DNA of 59,918 bases from Syntrophaceae bacterium UBA1062 (GTDB taxonomy: Bacteria > Desulfobacterota > Desulfomonilia > UBA1062): NCBI GenBank assembly GCA_002316295.1, contig DCDF01000173.1, positions 1 through 59,918 of the forward strand, in the 5' to 3' direction. Numbering within the stretch: position 1 is the stretch's first letter; every line of letters starts with the position of its first letter. This document shows positions 17,561 to 25,664 of the stretch, piece by piece. Below the pieces are notes generated by a model, which had not been told where the DNA came from, did no database searches, and was given only the letters and a program-made list of their open reading frames with translations. Both the position numbers and the translations under genes were made by a program.

Positions 17561-18355
17561 CTAAATATATCCGCGATTTTCGTATATCTTGATCATTCTC
17601 GCAGGGTCGATGAGCCTCAGGGCTTTCATTTCCGCTTCGGTGGGAGGCTCAGTCTCATGGACGTCCGGGGATACCGCCAGGGGCCACGGCGTCAGCTTCA
17701 GAATCTCCTCGACAGAGCTTCCCGGGTGATATGAGGCGAGATACGCCTCCTTTGTCGTATCATCGAATCTCATCACCGCCTTGTTCGTGATGATGACATG
17801 CGGACCGGTGTCCGGAGGGAGTCCGATCTTCTCCCTGGCACCAGGACCGTCCAGATACCCGGGCGTGGTGATGAAATCGACCCGTTCTGACAGCCTGCGC
17901 GTATCGTGCAGCGTCACGATCAGCGTCCTTTTGGCCAGCGCGCTGATGGGACTCGCCCCACCGCTTCCCGGCAGCCTGTTTTTAGGAGCGAGGTAATCAC
18001 CGATGACGGTCGTATTGATGTTGCCGTATTTATCCACCTGGCTGCCGGAGAGAAATCCGACATTCACATACCCGGCCTGGAGCATCATGCCCATGACCTC
18101 GACGAGCCCTCCGATCATGGCCGCTCCGGGATTCAGGCAGGGGTCGCCCACCGAGAGAGCCGGCCTCTTTGGCCTGGCGTCATACACGCCTGACTCCTGC
18201 ACCATCATAGAATGAGGGGCGTGTGTATGTTTCGCAATGTTGGCCGCCATGGCGGGAAAGCCGGTACCCACAATGACGAGGTCATAATCGCGGATTTCGC
18301 GCGATCCGCAGCAGGCCATCAACTCAGGCTTGATATAGTTCGCGTGATTTTCCAT
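17561..18355 (-). CDS. CoA-transferase subunit B (glutaconate/IpdB-like, family I)
   Basis: A 264-residue beta subunit of a family I CoA-transferase. Landmarks are DLVIVGTGFPAMAANIAK, VQESGVYDARP, SVGDPCLNPGA, VNVGFLSGSQVDKYGNINTT and the GSGGASPISALAKRT loop of the glutaconate CoA-transferase-like branch. ATG 18355 has AAGGAG five bases upstream; the longer frame would run into subunit A. That branch includes true CoA-transferases and IpdAB-type ring-opening hydrolases, so either moving CoA between acids or hydrolysing a cyclic diketone-CoA is possible. Confidence 0.9.
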   Translation of the reverse strand: MENHANYIKPELMACCGSREIRDYDLVIVGTGFPAMAANIAKHTHAPHSMMVQESGVYDARPKRPALSVGDPCLNPGAAMIGGLVEVMGMMLQAGYVNVGFLSGSQVDKYGNINTTVIGDYLAPKNRLPGSGGASPISALAKRTLIVTLHDTRRLSERVDFITTPGYLDGPGAREKIGLPPDTGPHVIITNKAVMRFDDTTKEAYLASYHPGSSVEEILKLTPWPLAVSPDVHETEPPTEAEMKALRLIDPARMIKIYENRGYI

Positions 18356-18377
18356 ACGTTCTCCTTTTTGCGGGGCG

Positions 18378-19313
18378 TCAGTATGCGTAGCTGACCGGGA
18401 ACCCATAGTCGAAGCCCGCCTGCAGCTTCCGGAACTGGCCGAATCCGAATCGCTCGATATAATGGCTGATGTATGCGGAACGATCCTCGATATCGTATAC
18501 CCATTCCTTCATGAACGCCTGAAATCCCTCCACGGTGTTCGATGCCTGCTGGTACTGGTAGCCCATGGCGAAGTCCACGTCGTAGAACCCCGGGGTGTAT
18601 GCCGGATGCGCCGCAAAGGGTTCCTCGACCACGGCCGCTACACGGAAGGAGGGGACGATGGTCCTTGATGGATCCTTGCCGATTTCCTCCCTGCTGACCA
18701 GCCGTTCGCAGCTCACGATCACCTTCTTCGACGCATTGGCGCCGTACTGGCAGTCCCCCGCTATGCCCCATATCTGGGCATTGCCGTCTTCGTCGGCCTG
18801 TTGCACGTGGATGATCCCGACATCCGGGTTCAGCGCTGGAACGAGCAATGTCGGACTGCCGTCGAAAGGGGAATCGATGATCTTATACTTATTCTCCCCC
18901 AGGAAGGACTTCACATTGAGAAGATCGGTCCCCAGCATATCCCTGACCGGCACGAAGGGCATGCCCATCGATCCTGCCATCAGCATCATGGGCAGCGACA
19001 GGTTGGTGTATTCCTCTAATTCTATGCGGTGGGGGATCCCCTGCTCCAGGGATCTGCGAAAGCATCTGCCGAGGCCGTACACACCAAGAGAAAGAAAGGT
19101 GGAGATAAAACGTTTGACCGCTCCGGCCCCGATCATCATATCGAAATCATCGGCCGCATTGCTCCGCGTGATTGTGAGGTCCGTGATGCCCTGTCTGAGT
19201 ATCTCGTGAATGGCGGAGAATGGCGTCCTGCAGATATAACCGCCGATATACAGAAAATCCCCGCTCTTCACGTTGCGGGCAATCGCCTCTTTCATGGACA
19301 TGACTTTACTCAT
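18378..19313 (-). CDS. CoA-transferase subunit A (glutaconate/IpdA-like, family I)
   Basis: A 311-residue alpha subunit paired with the next gene. The N-terminus has VKSGDFLYIGGY; LEEYTNLSLPMMLMAGSMGMPFVP carries the Glu-Tyr-(Ser/Thr)-Asn motif in which IpdA-type proteins place an essential Glu; VGIIHVQQADEDGNAQIWG is the usual core. The start at ATG 19313 overlaps the padR stop by 8 nt (ATGAGTAA) and has GAGG six bases upstream, so it is coupled to padR. Confidence 0.9.
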   Translation of the reverse strand: MSKVMSMKEAIARNVKSGDFLYIGGYICRTPFSAIHEILRQGITDLTITRSNAADDFDMMIGAGAVKRFISTFLSLGVYGLGRCFRRSLEQGIPHRIELEEYTNLSLPMMLMAGSMGMPFVPVRDMLGTDLLNVKSFLGENKYKIIDSPFDGSPTLLVPALNPDVGIIHVQQADEDGNAQIWGIAGDCQYGANASKKVIVSCERLVSREEIGKDPSRTIVPSFRVAAVVEEPFAAHPAYTPGFYDVDFAMGYQYQQASNTVEGFQAFMKEWVYDIEDRSAYISHYIERFGFGQFRKLQAGFDYGFPVSYAY

Positions 19314-19863
19314 GATCAACCTCATTCGATGCATTCACGGCATCCCGCACGATTTCTTCGCGCGCCCTTTTCAGCCATGCGAGAAAGGCCTCGTTGAGCT
19401 CGATCCCCATCTCGGAGATCAGGCGAACATGAATCTCAAGGTTTTTCAGTTTCTTGAACTTCTCCTTCCTGGATGTGAGCTGTTCTGTATAAAGCCTGAT
19501 CTGATCATCGATCATTTCGACAGCCCGCCGCCGGTCGCCGAAGCCGAAAAAGACAAATTTCATGAGGAAGGGATCCCTCAAAGTCATGTTTTTATCGGGG
19601 GGCTCCATGATCCAGCGGGAGAAGGCCTTCCTGCCCTTGTCCGTGATGGAATACAGCTTTCGGCTCGGCCCCCTCATTCCCACCCGGTTTTCCTCGGTCA
19701 TGCTGATGAGTCCTTCATCCAGCAGGGATTTCAGGTTCGGATAGATCTGGCCGTAATTGATGGACCATACATGGCCGAAATTCTGTTCGATCTGCGCCTT
19801 GATCTTATAGCCGTGCATAGGCCGGTAATGGAGCAGCCCGAGAATCGCGTGTCTTATCGCCAT
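19306..19863 (-). CDS. PadR family transcriptional regulator
   Basis: A 185-residue PadR regulator: winged helix at residues 1-85 (AILGLLHYRPMHGYKIKAQIEQNFGHVWSINYGQIYPNLKSLLDEGLI) and a C-terminal helical dimerisation domain of the Vir type. PadR proteins are usually repressors released by small aromatic or acyl ligands. The gene lies inside the operon it probably controls, between the aldehyde dehydrogenase and CoA-transferase genes. The likely operator is the inverted repeat at 22567-22596. Confidence 0.93.
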   Translation of the reverse strand: MAIRHAILGLLHYRPMHGYKIKAQIEQNFGHVWSINYGQIYPNLKSLLDEGLISMTEENRVGMRGPSRKLYSITDKGRKAFSRWIMEPPDKNMTLRDPFLMKFVFFGFGDRRRAVEMIDDQIRLYTEQLTSRKEKFKKLKNLEIHVRLISEMGIELNEAFLAWLKRAREEIVRDAVNASNEVDHE

Positions 19864-19893
19864 GAATGAGCACCCTCCTGCATGAGAAAGTGA

Positions 19894-21321
19894 TTACGGA
19901 TTATACCCTATGAGTGCCTTGATCTCCAGGTACTCATCCAGGCCGTGCTTGCTCCTCTCGCGCCCGATACCGGACTGTTTGTAGCCCCCTGCCGGGGCAT
20001 TGATGTCGAAATCCGCCCCGTTGATGAAGACTTGACCCGAACGGATCCGCCTCGCGACCCTCCTCGCCCGGTCCGGGTCTCCCGACCATACAGAGCCTGA
20101 CAGACCGTAGATACTGTTGTTGGCGATCTCGACAGCCTCGTCCTCACTGCGGTACGGCATAATGCAAAGAACAGGACCGAAGATCTCCTCCTGGGCGATG
20201 GTCATTTCCGGGGTTACATCGGCAAATATCGTGGGCTTGACGAAATATCCCTTCTTCAGGCTTCCGGGCTGTTCCGGACCGCCCGTTACAAGGGTGGCTC
20301 CTTCGCGGATGCCTGATCTGATGTATTCCCTCACCGACTCCTGCTGCTGAGCGTCGACCATGGGGCCGAGATAAACGCCTTCCTCAAAGGCATCGCCCAT
20401 TTTCAGGGACTCGACTGTTGATTTGGCGAGCTCGACGATCTCTTTGTGCATATGCGACGGAACAATCATTCTCGACAGGGCGATGCATGTCTGGCCCGAG
20501 TTGAGGAAGCAGTTGAAGACTCCCTTCAGGACCGCCGTGGTGATATCCGCGTCTTCCAGGATGATGTTCGGGGATTTTCCCCCGAGCTCCAGAGTAACCC
20601 GCTTGATGGTCTCGGCAGCGGCCTGGGCGACCAGGACGCCGGACCTGGTGGACCCGGTGAGCGAAACCATGTCGATATCATGGTGAGAGGCAATGGCATG
20701 GCCAACCTCTGATCCTGCACCCACCACGAGATTGAAGACCCCCGGAGGGAGACCGACTTCATCCATGATCTCGGCGAGTATGTAGGAGTTCAGCGGGGCG
20801 AGCTGGCTCGGCTTCACGACCATTGTACATCCTGCCGCAAGCGCTGGCGCAACCTTGCCGATGATCTGATGCATGGGGTAATTCCATGGGGTTATGAACC
20901 CGCAGACACCGATGGCTTCCTTGACGACCAGGGTTGTCCCCATCGAGCACTCAAACTCGTAACTCTCGAGGATCGGTATGAAACTGTCCAATGTGGCAAT
21001 GGGGAGACCGACTTGGATCAGCCTGGACCATGCCGCAGGCATGCCCATCTCCAGGGCGATGGTGTCGCCGATCTCATTCTGGCGCGAAGCCATGGCCTTG
21101 GAGATCTTCGAAATATACTCCATCCGCTCCCGAATCGGGGTTCTCGACCAGGATGGAAACGCATCTCTGGCATAGCGAACGGCCATGTCCACGTCCTCAT
21201 TGTTGCCCAGGGAGACCTGTGCGATGGGTTCTTCATTGCAGGGGTTGATGACCGGGATGGTCTCCGTGCCGGCAGGGGCTACCCAATCTCCGTTCAGGTA
21301 GATATATTTTTTCTCCTTCAT
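19894..21321 (-). CDS. NAD(P)-dependent aldehyde dehydrogenase
   Basis: A 475-residue aldehyde dehydrogenase. The cofactor domain has TPWNYPMHQ, VVKPSQLAPL and LTGSTRSG; the catalytic Glu is in LELGGKSPN and the catalytic Cys in NSGQTCIALSR; the end is GGYKQSGIGRERS. It should oxidise an aldehyde to a free acid. ATG 21321 is preceded by GAGGAGGGATC. It lies 30 nt after the alcohol dehydrogenase gene, suggesting alcohol to aldehyde to acid, then CoA addition by the downstream transferase. Confidence 0.93.
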   Translation of the reverse strand: MKEKKYIYLNGDWVAPAGTETIPVINPCNEEPIAQVSLGNNEDVDMAVRYARDAFPSWSRTPIRERMEYISKISKAMASRQNEIGDTIALEMGMPAAWSRLIQVGLPIATLDSFIPILESYEFECSMGTTLVVKEAIGVCGFITPWNYPMHQIIGKVAPALAAGCTMVVKPSQLAPLNSYILAEIMDEVGLPPGVFNLVVGAGSEVGHAIASHHDIDMVSLTGSTRSGVLVAQAAAETIKRVTLELGGKSPNIILEDADITTAVLKGVFNCFLNSGQTCIALSRMIVPSHMHKEIVELAKSTVESLKMGDAFEEGVYLGPMVDAQQQESVREYIRSGIREGATLVTGGPEQPGSLKKGYFVKPTIFADVTPEMTIAQEEIFGPVLCIMPYRSEDEAVEIANNSIYGLSGSVWSGDPDRARRVARRIRSGQVFINGADFDINAPAGGYKQSGIGRERSKHGLDEYLEIKALIGYNP

Positions 21322-21351
21322 GATCCCTCCTCTCATGTCAAGACTATCGGC

Positions 21352-22533
21352 TCAGCCTTCGTACGCCTCGTGCAGCCAGCCGGTTATCTCTTCGTCCGTA
21401 GGTCTCTTCGGTGCGAGCATGTACCAAGTGCCCGTAACCGTATGGCGTATAATCTCCTCGACATCGGAAAGGCTCATCCCGAGCTCTCTGAGCGACGGGA
21501 CGCCGCACTCCCTGTAGAAGGATTGAATGGCCTGCTTCACCGCCGACCCGATTTCGGGAACGCTTTTCCCGCCCGGATCAACGTTTAGCAGAGTCGCCAG
21601 CTTGTTGAGCTTGTCGGGTATGAATTCAGCCATGAGTTCGACATTGTAGGGGATGATAGATGCGCACAGGAACCCATGATTGTGGATGCCGCACACCTCA
21701 CCGATAGCGTGCCCTACGCTGTGCCCCATGCTCAAGCCGCCGTGGGCGCCCAGAATGGACATGAATGCTGCGTACGACATGTCTGTCCTCGCTTTTATGT
21801 CATTCCCGTCCTTCATGGCTTTGACAAGGCTCTTGAGAACCAGTTCGATGGCGGTGAGGGCAAACGAATCCCTCATCGGCGAGGGGGTGAATATTGCCAG
21901 CCCCCCCATAAGGCCTTCCACTGCGTGTGAAAATGCATCCAGCCCGGTCGAGGCCGTGATATGGGGCGGGAGCCCGGTCATGAGCGCCGGGTCGATCAAT
22001 GCCATCGTCGGCTGCAGGTCCGGAGACATGACGGAAACCTTCAGCTTCAGCTCGTTGTCCGTCACCACCGCAGACGGAGATATCTCGCTCCCAGTTCCTG
22101 CAGTGGTCGGAAGCACGAAGAGGGGTTTCAGGGGCTTGTCGAAGGGCAGCACCTGGAGACCGTTCAGGTTGATCGCATGGGTTTTCAGTGTCCCGGGGTT
22201 CGTGCTGTTTGCATTGACCGCCTTGGCTGTATCGATAGAGCTGCCTCCGCCTACGGCCACAAATGCGTCCGGATTGACATCATTGGCGATCCGTGAGCAC
22301 TGTTCGATGACCTCCATGGGCGGGTCCGGCAGGACGCCGTCGAACCGCACGACTTCGACCCCGGCCGTCTCAAGGCTCGCGACCAGCGGTTCAACAATGC
22401 CTGCGGCCTCCACCCCCTTGTCGAAGATGCACATGACTCGCTTTGCCCCGGCAGATGCTACATTTGCCCCCAACTGACTGGAACACCCTTCGCCGATGGT
22501 AATCCTGGTAGGTAACTCGAACGTGTAATCCAT
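21352..22533 (-). CDS. iron-containing alcohol dehydrogenase
   Basis: A 393-residue group III (Fe-ADH) alcohol dehydrogenase. The NAD-binding region has VAVGGGSSIDTAKAVN and TAGTGSEISPSAVV; metal ligands lie in GLDAFSHAVEGL and MGHSVGHAIGEVCGIHNHG. Start at ATG 22533 (MDYTFELPTRI) with GGGGAGG four bases upstream. It is the first gene of the seven-gene PadR operon. Confidence 0.93.
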   Translation of the reverse strand: MDYTFELPTRITIGEGCSSQLGANVASAGAKRVMCIFDKGVEAAGIVEPLVASLETAGVEVVRFDGVLPDPPMEVIEQCSRIANDVNPDAFVAVGGGSSIDTAKAVNANSTNPGTLKTHAINLNGLQVLPFDKPLKPLFVLPTTAGTGSEISPSAVVTDNELKLKVSVMSPDLQPTMALIDPALMTGLPPHITASTGLDAFSHAVEGLMGGLAIFTPSPMRDSFALTAIELVLKSLVKAMKDGNDIKARTDMSYAAFMSILGAHGGLSMGHSVGHAIGEVCGIHNHGFLCASIIPYNVELMAEFIPDKLNKLATLLNVDPGGKSVPEIGSAVKQAIQSFYRECGVPSLRELGMSLSDVEEIIRHTVTGTWYMLAPKRPTDEEITGWLHEAYEG

Positions 22534-22566
22534 CAATCCTCCCCTTTTTATGAATTGGAAAAGCAA

Positions 22567-22619
22567 TATATACTTTAAATATATATAAAGTATATAATCT
22601 GTCTCTGGTTCAGAGTCAA
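22567..22619 (-). promoter_or_regulatory. promoter with embedded inverted repeat (probable PadR operator)
   Basis: On the minus strand, TTGACT (22614-22619), a 17-nt spacer and TATATA (22591-22596). The -10 box is inside a perfect 11-bp inverted repeat: TATATACTTTA (22567-22577) and TAAAGTATATA (22586-22596) with an 8-nt A/T spacer. A second small repeat, CTCTG-GTT-CAGAG (22603-22615), touches the -35 box. A repressor bound here would block RNA polymerase; PadR encoded in the same operon is the obvious candidate. Confidence 0.8.
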
Positions 22620-22826
22620 GCGTTTTCATTGCTTGGAACGAGACAAACCCCATAATGAAATTTAGGGACAGGATGACATTGTTCCTTCAGGAGCGGGCGA
22701 AGTTCGGGGAAGGGAATGTCGATGGTCGTCTTCCTGATGACCATCCGGCGGCTCAAGATATGATCAGACAGCAGATCTCACGAAAAGGGGGACCGAGCGG
22801 CAGGCCGTGCGGAAGCTGACACCAAT

Positions 22827-23408
22827 TCAGCAAAGATCGTCGAGATCAAGGTCTTGAGGCGCTCTGAGTCGTAAAGACATCGCGAAGACGTTCCCGTGCC
22901 TTTCTTCGACCTTGAAGTTGCACCGCTTCAGTATTTTGATCGCAGCGCGATTTTCCATGATCGTCTCCGAAAACACGCTCCCGACCCCCCAGAACTTTAC
23001 CAGCCCTATGCACATCTCGAGGAGAATCCGGCCCAGCGTCTTTTTTTGCCACGGGTCGGAGACGATCACGGCGAACTCCGCCTTGTCGTCGAACGAGAGT
23101 TTTATGAGACGGGCGATTCCGATGACTCTGCTTCGGACGCCTTCCTTCATCTCCGCGATGACGGCGAGCTCCTTCTCCGGATCGATGTCGCAAAACCTCC
23201 GCGCTCTCTCGGGGGTGGCGCTGAAAGGCACCATGAAGCGCTGCCAGAGGGACTCTTGGGAGCATCCGTTCACGAAATCGATCCACAGGTCCATGTCCTC
23301 TCTTCTCAGAAGCCTGAACCCGATCCTCCTGCCGTCGATCATGAACGACCTGTCACACAGACAGGTTTCGAGCATCTTCACAAGGGCCGTTCTGCGGTTG
23401 TCGTTCAT
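22827..23408 (-). CDS. GNAT acetyltransferase (Pat C-terminal domain-like)
   Basis: A 193-residue GNAT protein. SQESLWQRFMVPFSATPERARRFCDIDPEKELAVIAEM and VSDPWQKKTLGRILLEMCIGLVKFWGVGSVFSETIMENRAAIKILKR resemble the GNAT domain that is fused to ADP-forming acyl-CoA synthetase in Pat-type protein lysine acetyltransferases. Here it stands alone, upstream of and in the same direction as the PadR operon, with its own 293-nt gap. It could acetylate CoA-metabolising enzymes; that is inference. Confidence 0.82.
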   Translation of the reverse strand: MNDNRRTALVKMLETCLCDRSFMIDGRRIGFRLLRREDMDLWIDFVNGCSQESLWQRFMVPFSATPERARRFCDIDPEKELAVIAEMKEGVRSRVIGIARLIKLSFDDKAEFAVIVSDPWQKKTLGRILLEMCIGLVKFWGVGSVFSETIMENRAAIKILKRCNFKVEERHGNVFAMSLRLRAPQDLDLDDLC

Positions 23409-23439
23409 AAGGGCGCGGTTCTCTCCGGTCTCTGAGGTA

Positions 23440-23607
23440 TCAGCGCATCGAGCAAGGGCGATAAACCCCTTGCTCGAGCGGCGCGTGGGGCTGCTCTATC
23501 CATTTGTGTTTTTCTGTCTGGAACATGAGATCATCCCGAAACCGGTGATGCTCAACCGAAATCAGCCTTCCGGCCCTGACGCTCAAGGGGTCCAGGCAGA
23601 TGTTCAT
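23440..23607 (-). CDS. possible small protein ahead of the GNAT gene
   Basis: A 55-codon frame from ATG 23607 to TGA 23440, ending 31 nt before the GNAT start. Third codon positions are mostly G or C, as in neighbouring genes. There is no strong Shine-Dalgarno and no family I recognise. Near its end lies a perfect 11-bp inverted repeat (23448-23458 and 23467-23477, loop 8 nt). It could equally be leader DNA. Confidence 0.35.
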   Translation of the reverse strand: MNICLDPLSVRAGRLISVEHHRFRDDLMFQTEKHKWIEQPHAPLEQGVYRPCSMR

Positions 23608-23982
23608 CACGCCGTATTCCGTGACCTTTACTCTACCTCATTTCGCATCGCGGTGGCAATATCCAGGCGGATCTCCTTCAAGAGTCATGCAACTCTGCTT
23701 TGATGTCGAATCCGCCCTATGTCTCGATTTTCATGCGATTCTACAGATCAATCAGGTACATCATTATCACGGCTAAACAGAGGCCGATATCAGGAATGTG
23801 CTTGTTTGTGTGTCGAACGTGATTGCAGTCCTGTCAGGCCATTTCCGACAGAATGTGTATCGCTCAAGGGCAAAAACCATCCCCTCGGCCGGGCAAAAGG
23901 GGGGCGCCAAAAAGAGTGAAACAGACTGTGCACGACGCCGGAGTCCGGGCTTCGGGCATGCTGCTCATCCCTCCTCCCCTTT
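23608..23982. other. intergenic stretch without recognised gene
   Basis: Short overlapping frames exist on both strands but none has a start context, family signature or consistent codon use. I see no terminator, riboswitch or repeat. Confidence 0.5.
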
Positions 23983-24684
23983 TCATGGAGCGGGTTTTTG
24001 CTCATCTTTCGGGCATGTGGTCATGATGTCCACGGGAGGAGACGTGAGCCTATAGAACCTTATCTTGTGTGCGGGCAGGACCTCCCCGCCGATTCTCACA
24101 TCGCCGATGAACTTCAAGGCCTTGCTCTTCTCCCAGGGCGCAAAAGGGCTCTTCGCCTGTACCGACTGCGGATAGTAGAAGCCCACGACCAGAGAAAGTC
24201 CATACTTTTTTTCCCACGGTGTTTGGATGAAGGGGTTTCCCTCGCCGGCAAGGGCTTTCCGCGCGGCCTGCTCCGCCATACGCCATTGTGCCGGGTTCGA
24301 CGGGCACAGAAATTCCCGGGAAAACTGCGATTTTCTGGATACGGCCGGATTGAATTGCCCTTTCTTGAATGCCACTCCCCTGATTCCCCGGCCGTATATG
24401 ACATGCTTCGAGGGGCAGGCTTCGCTCAGTCGGACCCGGTTCATCACTCCCCAGGCGATGGCCTCGTAAACGGTCGGCTCGTCGGCATAGCCTGTCGATA
24501 TGCCTTCCGCGTAGACGAGCCTCGCAAGCACCTCCTGCTCGGGAATACCGCATTGCTCGATCATTGATTCCACGGTGGATGAGTTGTCCGGCTGCAGGCA
24601 GACCGGTGGCTGCCCGGCGATCAGGTATCCCGGGAGAAGGAATGCCGATAAAAACATGACCACGGCTGGAACGATCTTCTCCAC
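23983..24684 (-). CDS. secreted cell-wall hydrolase, SleB-like
   Basis: A 233-residue exported protein. The signal peptide spans about residues 1-24 (hydrophobic core PAVVMFLSAFLLPGYLIA). The mature domain has ARLVYAEG near position 55, YEAIAWGVMNRVRL and FKKGQFNPAVSRKSQF, the order seen in SleB-type lytic transglycosylases, where the early Glu (in YAEG) is catalytic. It should act on peptidoglycan in the periplasm. Cys residues (29, 45, 89, 127) may form disulfides. Confidence 0.72.
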   Translation of the reverse strand: MEKIVPAVVMFLSAFLLPGYLIAGQPPVCLQPDNSSTVESMIEQCGIPEQEVLARLVYAEGISTGYADEPTVYEAIAWGVMNRVRLSEACPSKHVIYGRGIRGVAFKKGQFNPAVSRKSQFSREFLCPSNPAQWRMAEQAARKALAGEGNPFIQTPWEKKYGLSLVVGFYYPQSVQAKSPFAPWEKSKALKFIGDVRIGGEVLPAHKIRFYRLTSPPVDIMTTCPKDEQKPAP

Positions 24685-24936
24685 GTGCTCCTCCGGATGT
24701 GTGAGGTAGAGACTCCCACATTAACCACTAAGTATCCCTGACTTGTCAATGTCGGCCTTTCAGAAAGGTCCTGCAGGCCATGCCCATAGAGGAACAGATG
24801 GAAAAAATGACGCTGCTGCCTCTACTCTGCTATCCACTCGCTCCCGTTTGCCGAATATTCTCGACCGGCAAACACATTGATCCACGTGTCCGCAGACTCT
24901 AATGAAGAAAAATATATGAAGCACGAGGTATGCAGC

Positions 24937-25110
24937 ATGGCCAAGTACGGAAAGAAGGCGCAGGAAAAGGTCAAGGAAACCATGAAGGAATACAAGAAGG
25001 GTGAGCTCGAGAGCGGATCGAGAGGAAAAAAGGCGAAAAGTCGGAAGCAGGCGGTAGCCATCGGGCTCTCCAAGGCACGGAAAGAGGGAGCAAAGGTCCC
25101 TTCGAAATGA
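24937..25110 (+). CDS. small basic DUF6496-like protein
   Basis: A 57-residue, Lys-rich protein (AKYGKKAQEKVKETMKEYKKGELESGSRGKKAKSRKQ region, ending LSKARKEGAKVPSK). This matches the small DUF6496-type proteins of unknown function; the SRKQAVAIGLSKAR stretch is the most conserved part. ATG 24937 is chosen for its family-like N-terminus; an ATG at 24916 in the same frame is an alternative. The high charge suggests nucleic-acid binding, which is inference. Confidence 0.7.
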   Translation: MAKYGKKAQEKVKETMKEYKKGELESGSRGKKAKSRKQAVAIGLSKARKEGAKVPSK

Positions 25111-25491
25111 CAATGATATCCCTGTAGAGATGACAGACAGTCTGCAGTCCCGGATCAGAGGCGCCTGAGAGTGCTCCGCGTAAGGGCCGATGCGCCGCCC
25201 AATTTTTCCGGGGTGATGCAGAGCTTCACCAGACCGTTTCCCAAAAACCGGCTTCGGTTGCCCGAGAAGTGGTATGAAAAGCAAGCGGCCGATCGGCCGG
25301 CATCGTATCCCAACCTGATCCGCGAGGAGCAGCGTGATAACGGAGAGCCTCCCGGTGTGATCCGGCATCGCCATCCGCTCTGTGGCTTTTTGCCGGTCAG
25401 GGAAATGCGATCGGGATCACCCGCTGGCCTGTGGAAGATGCGTTGGGGATCAAAGGCCGGGATTGAAAAAGTCTCCCAATCAACCTCTGCC

Positions 25492-25511
25492 ATCTGTCTG
25501 CGCAGACAGAT
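25492..25511. repeat. perfect 20-bp palindrome, candidate operator
   Basis: ATCTGTCTGCGCAGACAGAT, symmetrical over all 20 bases with no spacer, 153 nt ahead of the enoyl-CoA hydratase start. A related shorter symmetric motif, CAGAC-A-GTCTG, lies near 25130. This fits a dimeric transcription factor site; the factor is unknown. Confidence 0.5.
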
Positions 25512-25582
25512 CCGGCCGGGAGCCCTTTTGACCTCCCGCTTGACGCGATACGCATCGACGTGTACCATTTTCACAGGGATAG

Positions 25583-25644
25583 CAGGCTGTTGAGCCTGTG
25601 AGGCCCCTGATGCCGAAGCGGCAAGATTCCGGGTGAGATCCCGG
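25583..25644 (+). promoter_or_regulatory. three-hairpin leader ahead of the crotonase gene
   Basis: Three consecutive perfect hairpins: CAGGCT-GTTG-AGCCTG (25583-25598), TGCCG-AAG-CGGCA (25611-25623) and CCGGG-TGAGAT-CCCGG (25629-25644), ending 20 nt before the ATG at 25665 and just before the Shine-Dalgarno GAGGAGG. They match no riboswitch I know. Confidence 0.4.
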
Positions 25645-25664
25645 TCGTTGTGAGGAGGTTGTAC

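Larger units (their letters stand above)
25111..25664. other. long non-coding region upstream of the crotonase gene
   Basis: Open frames run through much of this 554-nt stretch on both strands but none resembles a known protein. It contains a perfect 20-bp palindrome (25492-25511), a 14-bp GC palindrome (25286-25299) and three hairpins next to the crotonase start (25583-25644). A decayed gene is possible. Confidence 0.5.

Noticed and set aside
25286..25299. 14-bp palindrome CGGCCGATCGGCCG
   Set aside because: Short and purely GC-type; likely by chance in DNA of this composition.
25583..25644. Cobalamin-type riboswitch ahead of the crotonase gene
   Set aside because: The GC-rich stems look similar at first sight, but the conserved boxes seen at 28741-28886 are missing.
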